From Lytechinus pictus (taxonomy: Eukaryota > Echinodermata > Echinoidea > Temnopleuroida > Toxopneustidae): a stretch of DNA of 64,000 nt. The notes below the pieces were generated by a model. It was given only the letters and a program-made list of their open reading frames with translations. It was not told the DNA's origin and did no database searches. Below are positions 12,370-26,018 of the stretch, one piece after another (the first letter of the stretch is position 1; each line of letters starts with the position of its first letter). The DNA lies in contig NC_087254.1 of assembly GCF_037042905.1 (NCBI RefSeq), forward strand, positions 21,849,103 through 21,913,102, in the 5' to 3' direction. A program made the translations under genes and the position numbers.

Positions 12370-12480
12370 GGTAGTGTCGTAATGAGCCAAAACTTTTCAG
12401 AGGGCGAAATATGACGAATCGGGCAAAATTTATTAAAAGTTGTGAGTGAGCAAAGGGAGCGAGGAAAATTTTTGATGTGT
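12370..12480. repeat. Fragment related to the 52.35-kb element
   Basis: GTCGTAATGAGCCAAAACTT and the following GACGAATCGG, AAAAGTTGTGAGTGAGCAAA segments align with 52,350-52,440. It is probably a hAT-end fragment. Confidence 0.5.
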
Positions 12481-12788
12481 TACTTAGTCTTAGTTGAACT
12501 ACAAACTTAAGTCAAAAGATCCAATTTTGTGATAAGATAGATTTTGACAGCAGGGGCCTAGACAAGTTAACGTTACGTCTAATTTTCAGAAAATATTCCC
12601 GGAAATAACTTAACTGTTACAGAATTCCAGAAAACTTCATGAAATTTCTCACTTCCTGGAATGCTCCTGATATAGCAAAAACTTCCCGGAATTCCCTGGA
12701 TTCTGTGAACTTTAAGAGTGGAAGCACTGGGGAGATGGGACAGAAACTGAGTCTGACGCTTCGTCTTCGGCCTCAGCAAAGTCATGGC

Positions 12789-13230
12789 CCATATGGCCAC
12801 TCATTCAATGAACAAGGTTATGATATAACCTTGTTCTCAGTTATATCTCCATGTGTGGCAAAATAAGGATGGCAATGTTTGGCTTATTTTCTCTTTTTCT
12901 TTGGGACAAATGCTTGATTTTTTTACACTGACAGTTTCCATTACACATATTCGTCATATATAACTTGGCCCTTGGCTTAAGTAAATTTGATTCTTTAAAT
13001 TATTTTTTTCTTAATTAAAAATAGAGATAAAAAGAGATAGTGAATACAAAAATTATTCCCAAGTTACTAATGAAAAATAAATTGCAACTGTACAGAAATT
13101 AGTAATTTTGGTCACAAAAGTGATATTTTAATCATTTTTTAAAGTGTGTGCTCTGTATAGCATTGGCATGCCATAGATAGACTAGTCCAACCTGTAGATT
13201 CCCCACAGGCAGGGTGATTGCAGTGAACAA
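12789..13230. repeat. Dispersed repeat, copy 2
   Basis: Second copy of the segment at 8,890-9,370, same orientation. It lacks about 60 bp present in copy 1 (around 9,150-9,240) and has extra sequence before the CAGTGAACAAGTG end. Confidence 0.75.
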
Positions 13231-13239
13231 GTGCATATG

Positions 13240-15073
13240 GCCATTGCCATGGCCCATGCAATGCCAATGGCAATGCCAATGGCATGCACTTCCACATAGT
13301 GCCTGGGGTCACGTTCTCGTAGCAGTTCTTTAAAATTAGTGAACTAGAAATCCGGGAGAAATCACGAACCTAATCACAGGAAAACCACTAGCTTGGTCCA
13401 TGTTTAATCAAAATTAATGCCATCTCCCCCCCCCCCCCTCCCTTTAAAATAAACGTCATTCATTGAAATAACTTACATACTAAACCTTCCCGGGTCTCTG
13501 CTTGTTTACTCCATTTCATTTGTCCAAAGTTTACAGATTGGTAACCTTTCTCAGCTCGATTGGGCCTGTACATAACGTATGATTTTATATGGAAAACGTT
13601 ACCATCAGCAGTCAACCCGGATGAAAGTAAGGAGCCAATCTGCGCTCTGCATATATGCATATATGCATGCGTGGCTTGCTCGATCGCTCCTCGTTCTTTT
13701 TCGATGCAGGCAAGCACGTGGGCGACACGACTTTGAAGTCTGATGGTAACTATAAAAAAAAATAATTGTTCACATTTGATTAATCGTCTTCTTTTTATCC
13801 CAACTTGTTATCTAGTAAATCTTATAGTTTTTTATATTTGTTCAGTTATTGATTGGATACACGTAGGCATGAGTCAAACCACTCAAGTCGAGTGATTCAT
13901 TGAGGCTTTTGAGCACTGGATTTTGGCTTACCTCGAAATTGTGTCGTTGCGTTTGCCGGTTCGTGTGGTGTGAAAAGCAGCTATGGTCCATCCCGCCGGT
14001 CGCTCTGGCTACCCCGGGCCTCATGGTCCTGCCTAGACAGCTGGCAGCCGTCTGTTTCGAGGAGTTTTATATTTCAAATTTATTTCTCCTCGAACACAGA
14101 CGACTCACAATCGTGCAGCCGCCATTAGGGGGTTAACAATGCAAAATCTCCCCGCCAACGACGGGGCTCATTGAATTTTGTCTTTATTTCATAAAAATAA
14201 CCTAGGCCTAACTAAACTAAAGAACTGGAGCAAAATAAAGATAATTATTCCGTTTTGGCCTGAAATGCACCAAAACGGGGAAAGAATAAACTGAAAATTT
14301 AGGGTGGACAAATTGAAATCCTAAAATTTTTATTTGAACGTCTTCACATTTTTATTTACAATGACATGAAAGAGAAAACAAAATCAAAGCAAACATACCA
14401 ACTCCCAGTTCCAAAGGTTTCCAAAAAGTGAAGATATTAAGTGTCAAACTATGGCCTTTGTGAGACCAGAAAGGGACAGAGATAACCGATTCAGCCCCCT
14501 AACTTCCCCGAAGCTAGTTGTCACGTAAAATGGTCGATGAATAGCTAGTTTCGAACGACCTCCTTAAATTAATATTCAATTTTAAATTTGCCGCTGCAGC
14601 CCGGCTCGTAGTCTGTGGTAGCTTGTGCACGAGACGTTATTTACGAAAAATGCATTCTAAAAAGTAAAACTCTCCCCATAAATAGAAATTTACGATTTTC
14701 TTTAAAAATAAACGTTGATTCATATTTCATACCTATAAATGATGATCATTTGACATATTCGACTTCTAGATCATGTTTTTGGTGGAAGTTATTTCCATCT
14801 TTTCTTCTCCGTCAGAACTCCGAACGTAGTCACGGTCTTGCCATGCCCAGCGCACCCGGTACTGATGCACTGCGTATACGGTACTAGACCGGCCGCAGCT
14901 AGCTAGCTTCCCAGGCATAAATGCACAGTCATGACATGCCGTTGCCAATTTCAAGATATATTATAATTTACGTTTTTAAATGTTGTTTTATTTTTGTTTG
15001 TTTGTTTACGATCATGTCTAATTATGTAAATATTGTGTGTGATTTCCTGTAATTAAAAACATAGGCCTTATTA

Positions 15074-15106
<33 letters not shown>

Positions 15107-15640
15107 TTAAACGTAATAATAGTACTCACCTAAACTAAAAACACCTCACATGTGCCTGTGATGCACCCCGGCCATTGTCTGTACCAATCTATTTCTATGA
15201 TTATTTTTTCGAAATTACCGAAGAACACGAAAATATGTACGTCCATAAATATTTCTTTTAGGTATGGAATATTATTACAACGAGCAAATGTTGTTACCAG
15301 ACTTAGAAAAAATTTAGAAGTGGTAAATATTGTCCCATAAATGCATTTTTTTTTTAATACGAGGTTTAGAGGAGCGTATCTGTGAAGATCCATGGTGAAA
15401 AAGGCAGGACAAGCTGAAACTTGTTTTCATGAAACTTGTTTTCATTGTCGATTAAAGTTAGAAAGTTAATTTATTAATGGGGGTGACTTGAACACATCGG
15501 TAAAAGTATCAGTAGAAACAAACATAATTTACCTCTATATCATAAACATTAATTTTACCTCTAAATCATAAACATCCATAACAATATAGCACTGTATCAA
15601 ACATATCAATTATTTCAGTTTTATGCTTAGAATACTCTTT
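13240..15640. other. Non-coding; small inverted repeat and A/TA tract
   Basis: No supported gene. A short stem-loop pairs GTCTGTTTCGAGGAG (near 14,051) with CTCCTCGAACACAGAC (near 14,087). A poly(A) run followed by (AT)n sits at about 15,073-15,106. Confidence 0.4.
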
Positions 15641-15856
15641 TATGTTTGAGTGGAATTTCCCCATTTACAAGTTCAAGTTACTCTGTGCCCTTTGGTTCAT
15701 GTCATGAAACCCGTTCTTATTTTCATTTCATTCATCAAATCAAATACGATACGGTGCAGTGCAACACGTGCAACAATGCCTGCTGTGGCGTATTGCAAAG
15801 ATATCAATGTCTTTATGACATTAAAGGCATATTCTTTTGTTTATCATATCAAATGC

Positions 15857-15979
15857 AGCAGTTTTTGTCTCCACGAAGACATATATTTATTATTTTACTC
15901 CAACGAGGAAGCTGCCCAGGTGGAGTGGTGGAGCTGGTGCAAGTTCATAACAGAGGATACGCCCAGATTTGCATACCTC
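15857..15979 (+). CDS. Possible exon, PH-domain-like C-terminal strand and helix (uncertain)
   Basis: A reading ending at a stop at 15,979 contains DIYLLFYSNEEAAQVEWWSW followed by CKFI. A hydrophobic strand leading into an acidic helix with paired Trp is reminiscent of the end of a PH domain. A possible acceptor (TCAAATGCAG) precedes it at about 15,856. The upstream part of the same reading, back to 15,650, shows no pattern. No neighbouring exon was found, so this may be a gene fragment or chance. Confidence 0.2.
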
Positions 15980-17960
15980 TAGGTAACTATTTACACCCCC
16001 CCCCCCCAAAAAAAAAAAAAAAAAATAGGAAATAAAATTAAAAAAATGAGTCAAGCAGAGTAAAAGCAACAGTGGAAAATCTTTGATAAAGGCAAGTAGA
16101 AAAAGTAATAAAAACAGGTCTAAACAAATAACAATTATATCTATTTTTTTTTAGAGCTAAATTATAAAAATAACTTTTTAGTTTAAATAACAGTTTCATT
16201 GTATTATCAGCAATTTAATCCCAGATATTCCCCCCCCCTATCTCTCTCACGCTCTCTCATCCTCTCTGAATTTTATTTCTTCAAATAGAATGTTGAAGCC
16301 CATCGATCAAGCTTTGAATTTCTGCGTCAATCAGGGGAATTCCCTGGGTCTCTTGACAGGCTTGGGGTCGAACATGTGCCATTTGATCTCTCGCATGCGG
16401 TCTTTCCATTCAAGTTGTGGAAAATTCCATTCATAAATAATTTAGACTAATATCCAGTCTTTTATTTTTTTTCATTCGATTGATTTTCCTCACTTTACAT
16501 GGCAGCGACTGTATTTCTCTTAATATTTTCAAAAAAAGGACTGTTTTTTAGACTAGACGTAAAAGTCAAGCGTCGCGCCACGCTACCGATTCATCAATAT
16601 TCATGAGGAATCGTAACCACGTGATCGAAAAGATCGTCGGAAACGTGAATATTCAACAGCACTGGATGACGTCATTTTTAGTTTTTTGCTTGGGAATCCA
16701 AAACCCTGATAGGTATTGGCATGAAACCAACAGGAATAACACTAGAATACGATTTTCTAACGACCATATAATGTGCAGCTCAAAAAATGCACGGGATCAT
16801 ATTTTTTTTTAGTTTTTTCATCATTATTTCTGGATTGAGGGGGCGGGGCCTATGTACTTTTGACGTCAGAATCTCTATCAAAAGTTCTTTCGCTGAAGTT
16901 AGCCCACATTTTTCATAGACTTACCAGTTGCCAATCCCAAGCAATTTAATGATCAAAATGTGGAAAAACACGGTCACTTCCGCATTGGTCTCGCCGTGCG
17001 TTTAGAGAGAAAACTCGGGAGGAATTGGGTACAAAATCCACTGAAATCTTCGGCATCGGCCAGTTTTTAGATAACGAACGATAATAGTAGGGACAAGTAT
17101 AGTATTTGTGAGTATGAGTGTTGTTTTTATCTTGAAGATGTTAAGATTTATATTTTTAAAAGATTTTTTATTGTATTTATTGTGTTTTCATTTTGCATCA
17201 ACATTGGCAAAGATACTTTGACATTGGGACCATTTGCGAGCTGCGGCTTCCTCGCAGGCAGTGTCGCGGGTTCCAGGATGCTCGTTGTCCTCCCTACTGA
17301 AATTTAAAAGGACAAAACAGTGATTTACTAATAGTTTGGCTGTCGCGCAACTCCCACTTCCTTGGTTGGTTTGTCCGAAATTAATAATACATAGTCAATT
17401 ACTATTAGTCATAACGTTAGAGCTAAACTACCTCAAGCGATGTTCGTGCAGGCTCCACTTCACTACCGCTACACTACGCTCCACCCACCCAAACATCAAG
17501 CCCATGAACTCGCTCTGATACTCCGAGTGACAAAGGGGAAAATATAAAATTCATGCAACATCACAATCTTTAAAAAAATTAAAACTAGGCCTAATATTCT
17601 TACTAGTTTCTTTACACAAAGTTTCACTTTTCCATGCTTATCAGTCTCAAAATTGGTGATTTAGAGCCACCATGGAGTTACTCACACGTAGATTTCAAAA
17701 CATTGCATGCGCGAGGGTCTTTTCTCTTTTTTTTCCTTCATTTTTTTTCTTTTCAATTCATCTCATCTCTTTAGTATTTACTTTCTCCATTATTTCGTTC
17801 ACTATCCCGATTCTTTATATTTTTTCACAAGTCTAACACTGTAGCCTTCTTTGTTGATCTTTGTCGATTTTCCGTATTTCATTTTCTGAAATCTGGTCAC
17901 CCTGGATGTAGGGAGTCGGAAAGGCCATTGAAATGTCAAATCTGACTCTGTTACTACATT
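15980..17960. other. Non-coding, nothing recognised
   Basis: C-run followed by A-run at 15,998-16,025, otherwise unremarkable. ORFs at 16,603-16,812 and 17,336-17,518 show no motifs. Confidence 0.4.
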
Positions 17961-18739
17961 TAGGGACAGTAATTTTTCCGCGATCGTGGAAAACGGACGG
18001 AATTCACGGAATTGGCCTTTTGAAACGGAAAGTGGCTTTTCAAACGGAAAATCATGGAAAACATTTTTTCTCAAAATCCACAGAATAGCAACAAAAATTA
18101 CTCCTGAATCCTCAACGAATTGCAAATATCAACTGGAAAAATTACGATTTCACTTCGCTACAACTACCCCAATCCACACATCGTAACTGCACTCGAGTCC
18201 CTACATCACTCGATCGTATCAAAATTAATTTACACTCATGTCCGCATAAAGGCAGATACACTGCCGTGTGTTGCTGCCCTCTGCGTTCGGTCATAAACAT
18301 GATCGCGGTGTTATCATCAAATTCAAAATGGCGAATAGGCTAAAGTCATCGACTGCTCAAAACAATGTCCAAAAAGTCCCCAAATCAGGCAAATCAGCGA
18401 TAAAATTTCATTTAACCATAAAATAATGCTAATGTGAAAGGTGAGGATGTATTCATGTTTTCTTTAAGTAGTTTTAGTACTCAAATCTCTTCGATTAAAA
18501 TCCATTTTAAAGCGTTGTTAGTACAGTGGCAGATATAAATTTTGACCAGCGCGAGCATCTTGACATCGTTGCTCATTGCGTATTGATTTTCTATGTAAAC
18601 GGAATTGTCACTTTTTCATGTATACTAAGTCTATGGGGAAACGGAATTTCCATTTTCAGACATGCTGAAACAGAATTCAAGATTTTTTGAAAGGGAAAAG
18701 GCAATTTTTAGAAACAGAAAATCACTGTCCCTATACATT
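17955..18739. mobile_element. TIR element with TACATT target duplication
   Basis: The left end TAGGGACAGTAATTTTT and the right end, inverted, TAGGGACAGTGATTTT form imperfect terminal inverted repeats, each flanked by TACATT (17,955-17,960 and 18,734-18,739). The 773-bp body has inner palindromic similarity (ACGGAATT, GAAACGGAAA near both ends) and no coding capacity. The superfamily is unclear because the duplication could be slightly longer or shorter than 6 bp. Confidence 0.65.
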
Positions 18740-20324
18740 ATCATACTATATTCAACAAACTTTTGATACAAATAGCACATGAAATCACCTTCCCCCCCCC
18801 CCCCCATTAAAACAGGCGATTGCAATTGTATTTCAAGTATAAATGGACAGTTTAAATTAAATTTCGTTTCAATCTATGTTTACTTTCAGTGAATGAGTGA
18901 TGATAATGTAGCAGATGATTTTAAAGTAGCAGGTAGCTTTTTTCCATGGCATATTGGCCCTTTATAACGAATTGTAAATTTAAAATAATTTTTAAAATGT
19001 AAATAAAATGTAAAATGTAAATATCAACACCAATCTAAAGCTCCGAGTATTGTACAAATAGTTGCTTCAGAGTGATCACTGTATAAACGAGAAAGAACTT
19101 CGCTGTGATGAATTGTGTAATGACTGACAAGGTTTCTTTAGCCGTGGTGATTATAGGGTAGTAGGACGTGTTTTATGTTGTGCAACCTAAACCCTTGTGC
19201 TAAGAAACCCCAGTGATTCAAGTTATTTTCTGAGGAAATTCTTTCTAATTTATGTTCACTCTTCTATCTTTCCCCCTTTTTTGTGCCATCTTGGCCTACA
19301 TGCAGTAGTAACTTTTTAATAATTGAAATCGAAAAATATTTTGTCATTCTAAAGTGAAGTAATCATTGTTGGTCTGGATAAACGCCAATCAGAGTTATAA
19401 GCATTCAATCCATTTCACCTGTTCGTAAGAGGATGGATCCTACTAGATCCATGGTAAAAGAGATTTTAACAAATGTTTCACTTTGTGTGTGCATTCAGCC
19501 CATAGACTTCAATGCACTATTCACTTTATTTGCCAAAGATTGAACAGATTTTGACAATGAATAATACATGCAAGTCAAGGGTATTTCCTGGTCCATAGGA
19601 ACAATAAACACTCATTCAAAAGTATAAAACATAATTGTTAGTAAGATAAGTTTAAAATTGAGTAATCAAATGGTTTTGGGCAATTCCATAGGTTGGTGGA
19701 CATGAGCTTAAAAATTCAAATTCAATATATAGCCCATCTTAACTGTACAATTTAATTGTGTTTGCCTTATACTTATTGCTGGTTCTTTAATTGATGTTGA
19801 GGGCTTGAGGCAAGAAATAGAATGCATTTTACATTTTTTTATTCACACAGCCCAAGCCAGATCTCATACAGTTAAGTGAATACATTACCAATATACTGAC
19901 CAATAAGTAAAAGAGGAGGAAACTTATTCAGAATGTTACCTTTAAACATAAACTGGTGTCTGAAATCCTACTCATATTATTACAGAAACAGAAACATGAA
20001 TCTTACACACATTATTGAATTTTTAGTGACATTTATGTTGTTGACCATACATGGACAAAATATAACGTGAGTAACCACTTTATCTGCACCCCTAGTAAAA
20101 ACCATGTGTTCTTAATTTTTTTAATTATATACAATGTTTGTCTCCCTAATATACTTCTTTGAAATGGATATAATCAACTTTCCTAAAAGCCCTTAATGAG
20201 GACACTTTTCACTTATGTCGACTTTTCATTTTATGCATGTCTAAATCATGTAACATGAGTAACCGACACATTTCAAGATTTGCCAGGAGCATAATAAAAT
20301 TTCCCAAGTTTTGTTTTTATACAA
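18740..20324. other. Non-coding, nothing recognised
   Basis: C-run at 18,793-18,805; otherwise AT-rich sequence without structure or coding signal that I can support. Confidence 0.4.
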
Positions 20325-20475
20325 AGGATAGTCAGACCAACGTTCTCGCCAGGTTCACTCTGACGCTTGGCGGCGCGAAGCGACGCAAGCCGCGCAGCGG
20401 CCTCGGTGCGTGCGAAGCACGCACGGGGGGAGGGTTCGGGAGGGGGGTGTCCCCCCTCCCGCGCAAAGCGCGGTA
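20325..20475. repeat. GC-rich repeat fragment of the GCGCGAAGCG type
   Basis: Abrupt GC-rich block with GCGCGAAGCGACGC, a GTGCGTGCGAAGCACGCAC hairpin, and a G-run facing a C-run (GGAGGGGGG/CCCCCCTCC). It resembles the left part of the hAT element at 3,620-3,740, so it is probably a fragment of a related element. Confidence 0.55.
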
Positions 20476-20869
20476 GCTATCGAAAATATCAATATCGACG
20501 AGCTTAGATTGCTGCTAAATGCACCACATTTTATGTCTATTTAATGCTTCTCCGGCCACACAGCCGTAACGGTTGCGCGAATTGCGATTGAAGCAGAAAG
20601 GCAATTACTGATAACTTAAAAATTGAAGTAAATCTCATTTTATACTTACAGTTTATAGACTATTTACATCGATAGATTAACTCCAAACTTTCCAATGTTC
20701 AGATCGATATCGCTACATCCTTAGAAAGTGCGATTAATTTTGTGAATGCGTGTTGTTTCTTATGTCAATGACCGACTGCATCTACGGACCGCATGCGTAG
20801 CCCTTTGAGCTTGCGCTGCGTCACGCCCTTACAAATCCAAAGATTGTTCCGACTTTATACCTCGGTCAC

Positions 20870-21015
20870 ATTTGTTCTACGGCGGCCGTACGGCGAGTCG
20901 AAAACAGCCGTTTTAACTTTTTTTGTACCAGCTGAATATAGGTGGTTACCGTGGTTTGAATAAAAATGAATAAAACGGCTGTTTTCGACTCGCCGTAGAG
21001 CAAATGTGACCGATG
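20870..21015. repeat. Fold-back MITE (TCGGTCACATTTG ends)
   Basis: TCGGTCACATTTG at the left pairs with CAAATGTGACCGA at the right, and the arms continue through ACGGCGAGTCGAAAACAGCC and its inverted copy GGCTGTTTTCGACTCGCCGT. The loop is about 50 bp. It is directly followed by a second hairpin. Confidence 0.8.
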
Positions 21016-21062
21016 TATTATTTGGAAGCCTCTGAAGTTTTCTTCCGAGGCTTCCAAATAAT
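21016..21062. repeat. Short hairpin next to the MITE
   Basis: ATTATTTGGAAGCCTC pairs with GAGGCTTCCAAATAAT across a 13-base loop, a near-perfect 16-bp stem. It may be the remnant of another copy of the adjoining element. Confidence 0.65.
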
Positions 21063-24000
21063 GGGCATCGGTATTCATGAGACGGGGTCCCCAACTTATA
21101 TAATTTGCATGGTTTTTTGTTTGGTTTATTCGATACTCACTGAAACTATAACTCTCATAAGACTTCTGTTGATGATGTTTATACTAATAATTTCCAATCG
21201 AGATTCTTTTATCACTGTCAATTATTGCTGTGTTCCTTTGTATTGTTCGTTACTCACCTATAAAATAATGAATGTGCTGTGCTCATCACGAGCGTGAGAA
21301 ATATTTTTAGTCATTCATTATACTCTAATATTACGAATTTGTTTTTCTTAACTGCGATTTAAAATGTTTTGAAAGTATAGGTTAATTGACAGGAAATAAG
21401 ATTTCTATTTTTACATAATACATTCTGTAGGCCTACAAATACAGCGTGTGTGAAAGAGAGGAAGAGGGGTGGGGTTGTAGGACGGTCGAAGGGAGAGAGC
21501 GATAGGGGAGGGGTCGTGGCGTGGACAATGACAAGGGGATGTTGAGATCGTGTGTGTGGGATTGGTGAAGAAGTCAATATTCGAAGCGAATACATTTTTA
21601 TAGACGTGTCTATACTTCTACCGATGATGACGGCCGAATAATCTTTCTTACATGTATATTTTGGTGAGTTTAAAAAATATTTTCTTGCACCATGAGTGGG
21701 ATGATCGAGGTACGTGATTCAATAAATTGCATCACAATAATTATCACTATAGGTGTAGTTTGAAAATCACGAACAGTTTATTAAAAATGAATAAAAGAGA
21801 AAGATCTTCTTAATTTTATAGCCCCCATCCAGCGTAAACACCATGAAGAGTATTTGAGGTCACGAAATCAGCTGATTCGCACTCAAACAACAGGTTAACA
21901 GGTCACACACGTGGGACACATTCCAAGGGCGGGAATTCGGGGAAACCCGTTTTCAAGCACAATGATTGGCTCAACCCAGAAAGTGAATACTAATTAGATC
22001 ACGTGCCATCGGCTTTGGGGCGTCTCGTTCACATTCCAACTCATTTCATAAATATCATCCACTCGCAGTATAATTATAGGCTAACGACGTTGCCAAGATA
22101 TAACTCATATATTAAAAGCACAATTCCGATATAAAACATAAAGACATAAGTGAACTTGAAAAATTCATCCAACGATATTCAAATTATACTAGCAACTCAT
22201 TGTGGGCGTGAAAAAACGATATACATATCCGATATCCTCTAAAACGTTCACACATATCAACTTCAATAATTCGTACTTGAAACGAATATCTGCATGTGAA
22301 TGAATTGCCAATTCCACTTTGTTGAATGTGTACTTCTATCGAAATCTATTGAATCACGTATCTCTCCCGACCCAAGGTGGATTTTCCAATCGCCATAAAG
22401 ATTATGCAGCCACAATCACAGTAGACACATCCATAAATGAATATTAATTTCATTCGCTACGAACTAAATCCCCTCCCCACAAAGTCACAAACATCCCATC
22501 ATTTTCATTTACATTGCCCACGGCCACCCCCCCCCCATTCTCTTAAGTTTTTTTCCCTTACACAAATTAATTTCAAATGATATTTTGTTTTAAATCGTAG
22601 TTAAGCAATTGTACAACAAATTCATAAAGCATTCACTGTGATGACTAAAAACATTTCTCAGGCCCGCGACAGGTGCGCTCATTATTTAATTGGCAGGCAA
22701 AGAGTAATAAAGAACAATACAAATGAAAATACACTGTACGTATAACTCACATTAAAAAAAACGAGTCGTAATGATAAAATATGTGAATAATATTAATAAA
22801 GATTATTAATTATGAAAATTATAACAGATTCAATGAATATATGAAAAAAAATCAAATTAAATTAGTTTTGGATCCTATCTAATTTTGGAAGACTATCGGA
22901 TCCCCGGATCAAGTATTTTGATGCCATGTGCGATTTGTATTGACCGTTGCGAGCGTGAATGCAGTGGCACAGAACTTGGTAAACATGCCGTCGCGAAATT
23001 AATCAACAGTTTCAAAAGATCGACGTAGAGATCAAGACTTTGGAAATAATGGAGTAAAATCGGAATTTAAATGTGAATAAATCATTTTGATGTAAGTAAA
23101 TGAGTTGGACATTATATCAATCAATTCCATTGGCTTTGTCATTATTAACGTGATCTTTGAATAGTTTTTCTCAATTCGCTCTACGGCATGTGTCATCAGA
23201 AATGCATTCAATGAATTCATGTAGATGTAGCTATAAAGGCTGGGGCCTGGGACGAGATGAAACTATATTTCGATCGAATTTTGATAGTAATTTTGACACA
23301 CTTTATTTTTGACATAATAAGTGACAATATCAACTGAAATTCGTAATAATCTAAATTACATTGCCCAAGCCAGTAACCCACGATACCCCTCTCCCCTCAC
23401 TTGTTTTGAGCGTATTTACTACCATTTTAAAGATGTAAATAATGTGAGCAATGCGATACGCAAATGCGAGGTAAACATCTTCGCGCTTCCCACAAAAGAG
23501 ATTGGGCCTCGAGTCGAGGTCGTATCGTATATATAGCGCACTAGTAGTAGTGAGTGAGTCAAAGAAATCCCGGGAAGAAATCGTTGACGAAATAATCGAC
23601 AAGTTTATTTTAGGATCTGAAAAGCAGATTATTTTTTTTTATATTATTAAGTTTTTGTGTAGATCTAGGCCTGCTTTACAGTTGTCGGCCACGGTTGTCG
23701 GGGAAGTTCAGGGTTGGCGGATTTGCCCTGAAAATTTTCAGGCTTGGCGGCGCCCGCCAACCGTGACGCGTGGTAGCGAGAACGTTGAGTCAGACTGCGT
23801 ACTTTGTTGTGATAAAGAGATGTTTAGTTCCTATCAATAATAATGGAGTTACAGCTCCAAGTACGAGTTAATGTGTCTCCAAATGTAACGTGGGTAACCA
23901 TGGTATAGCCCTTTTATGTACTGAAAAGATTCTATAAGTACAAAAAATGAATATTTATCACCTACATGTAATTTATTATCATTTAATCATTTATTTTCTC

Positions 24001-24096
24001 TTTTTGCCAGTGAGACTGACATTGATGTTTTAGACAATCAATCTTGTTATCACATAACCATGTTCTTTATAATGATTTGTCTTTTTTTTTATACAG
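21063..24096. other. Non-coding; presumed upstream region of the snoRNA host
   Basis: No supported exon. A GC-rich palindromic stretch at 23,680-23,800 (paired GGTTGTCGGGG/GGTTGGCGG type segments) looks like a repeat fragment related to 20,325. A TATATATAG sequence at 23,528-23,536 is the only core-promoter-like motif near the host gene; I could not identify the first exon. Confidence 0.3.
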
Positions 24097-25219
24097 GATG
24101 GGAATGCTAGCTATCTTGTCTTTTATGGAGGCTGAGAGAAACAGAAGTATGAAAGTAAGTACAGTTTTGGATTGTCTAACTCTTGATATTTGGTTAGATT
24201 GGTCAACTGATGTTCCTGACCCAAGATTAATAAAACCTGAATTAGATCAGTTAAATCTACCTACATGTAGATGCTGTGGCCAATAAGTGACAACCATTTT
24301 AGATTGTGAATTATGATTATGGGCATAGGTTTGTCTAAATCCTCTTCGAGCTGAAACCTTATCTTCCTCAATCCTTCAACACCCATACTGATGCAAATGC
24401 ATTTGACAACATAGAGAAAAGACAACATAGAGAAAAGAACCTGCAAATTTAATTCTTAACATTTAGTTATATTAATTTGTCCAGAGTAGCACAAACTAAT
24501 GATGTCAACATGATATTAAAGCGACCTTTAATTGACAAATCATGGGAAAATCAAGGCTAATCTCGGAACAGAAGGGATTCAAGTCTTTCACTCGGCGGCA
24601 TGCCTGGGGGTGTTATGTTATAAACGCCGGCATGTCTGGGAGGTCTATAGGAGAGCAATTAGTTAGTAGACTAACCAACCAGAAATAAACTGCGTGTTTT
24701 CACTTTTGAAACATGTAACTTCACAGAGGTTATTTATTTTGGTTTAGCAATCAAGAGACATGCTATGAGTCTAGGAATTGGGATTATTGGAAACTGGAAC
24801 TGCGATGATCCGAAGTAAATAACCATCAAGAGTGCGGTCAAATTCGTGCTGTACGAACTTTTATCGCATTAGTCCGACGGGCGCTCATGACGGACGGATT
24901 ATATTATGCAAGTCAATTGGCCTTTTGCAAATTTCGTATTGAATCAATTTCCCCATGATTTGTCAGTGGCTGGGCCCTTTAATATTGACATTATCCTGTT
25001 ACAAGTTTGTCAAGGCTGAGCTTTAAATTATTATTAGATATAAATTATTATTTTGTGTGTGTGCCCACACATGAATGGCATATTTCAAGTTGATCATCAT
25101 TGCAATGTTCGTGTTTTTGGGGGATGGGTGAGGCCGTAATTGTAAAATGTTTTATTTCCCAGTCAAAGCTAAATTTGTTACCCTTGTGGTCTGATCAGCT
25201 TAAAAATTTCCTTTATGGT

Positions 25220-26000
25220 TTAGGGCTTTAACCCTAAAATGGCCGGGGGGGGGTTGAATCAACCCCCCCCTCAACATTTTCTGCGATCATTCCTCCGTGC
25301 GAAATTTTTTGACCGCGCCACTCGCAGAGTTTATACTTTTAAGTCTCGCGCATCTTTTGGGACCAAATTTACGACGCCCGGGTACGCGGTTCCGAAATCA
25401 CGCAACATTTTATAAGTGCATGTCAGACCAAAAATTGTTCCAAAACGTGATTTTGTGTACAAAGTCAATGCAAATTGAGTTTTCTCATCTTATTCATAAA
25501 GATATGATTATTTTTACTTTAAAGAGCTGAAAGCAATTGATTTTAGCATAATTATGCTTCAAAAAGGTTGTGCAATAAATCTGGTGAAAAAAACAAAGAA
25601 AAACAAAAGGTTGAAAAACAAAGAAATACATAAGAAATTCATAAAACAATAAAATACATAAGAAATTGATTTCCAAACCGAAGTTTTTTTCAATTGCCAT
25701 TGTTAAGAATGCTCCAAAGAATGTTTTTACCAAAAATTAACATTCTAGGAGCTTTATTTAGTGAATTAGAGCAAAAAGTATGATTTATGCATAAATTAGC
25801 ATAATTAATTCATATAAAATAAAATCTCATTATTTTGGAAAATTTTACCATACAGCCTTGTAGATTACATCGCACACTACCGCCGTGCAAATTTTTGCGG
25901 CGCTCGCGCGATTGGCGGCCGAGATCTCAGGGGGGGGGTTGAATCAACCCCCCCCCCCGGCCACAGAACAGCCAAAAAAGCCCGGCCTAGTTAGGGTTAA
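25220..26000. mobile_element. TIR element inside host-gene intron 1
   Basis: The left end carries TTTAACCCTAAAATGGCCGG followed by a G-run and GGTTGAATCAACC; the right end carries GGTTGAATCAACC, a C-run, CCGGCC and TTAGGGTTAAA. The termini are therefore inverted repeats about 50 bp long, with some unmatched bases, around a 780-bp non-coding body. A diverged copy in opposite orientation lies at about 46,930-47,545. It ends only about 20 bp before the first U15 snoRNA. Confidence 0.7.
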
Positions 26001-26018
26001 ATATTTTCCCGATTAGAT

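Noticed and set aside
23528..23536. TATATATAG as the host-gene TATA box
   Set aside because: No exon with a donor could be linked to it; AT-rich sequence makes chance matches common.
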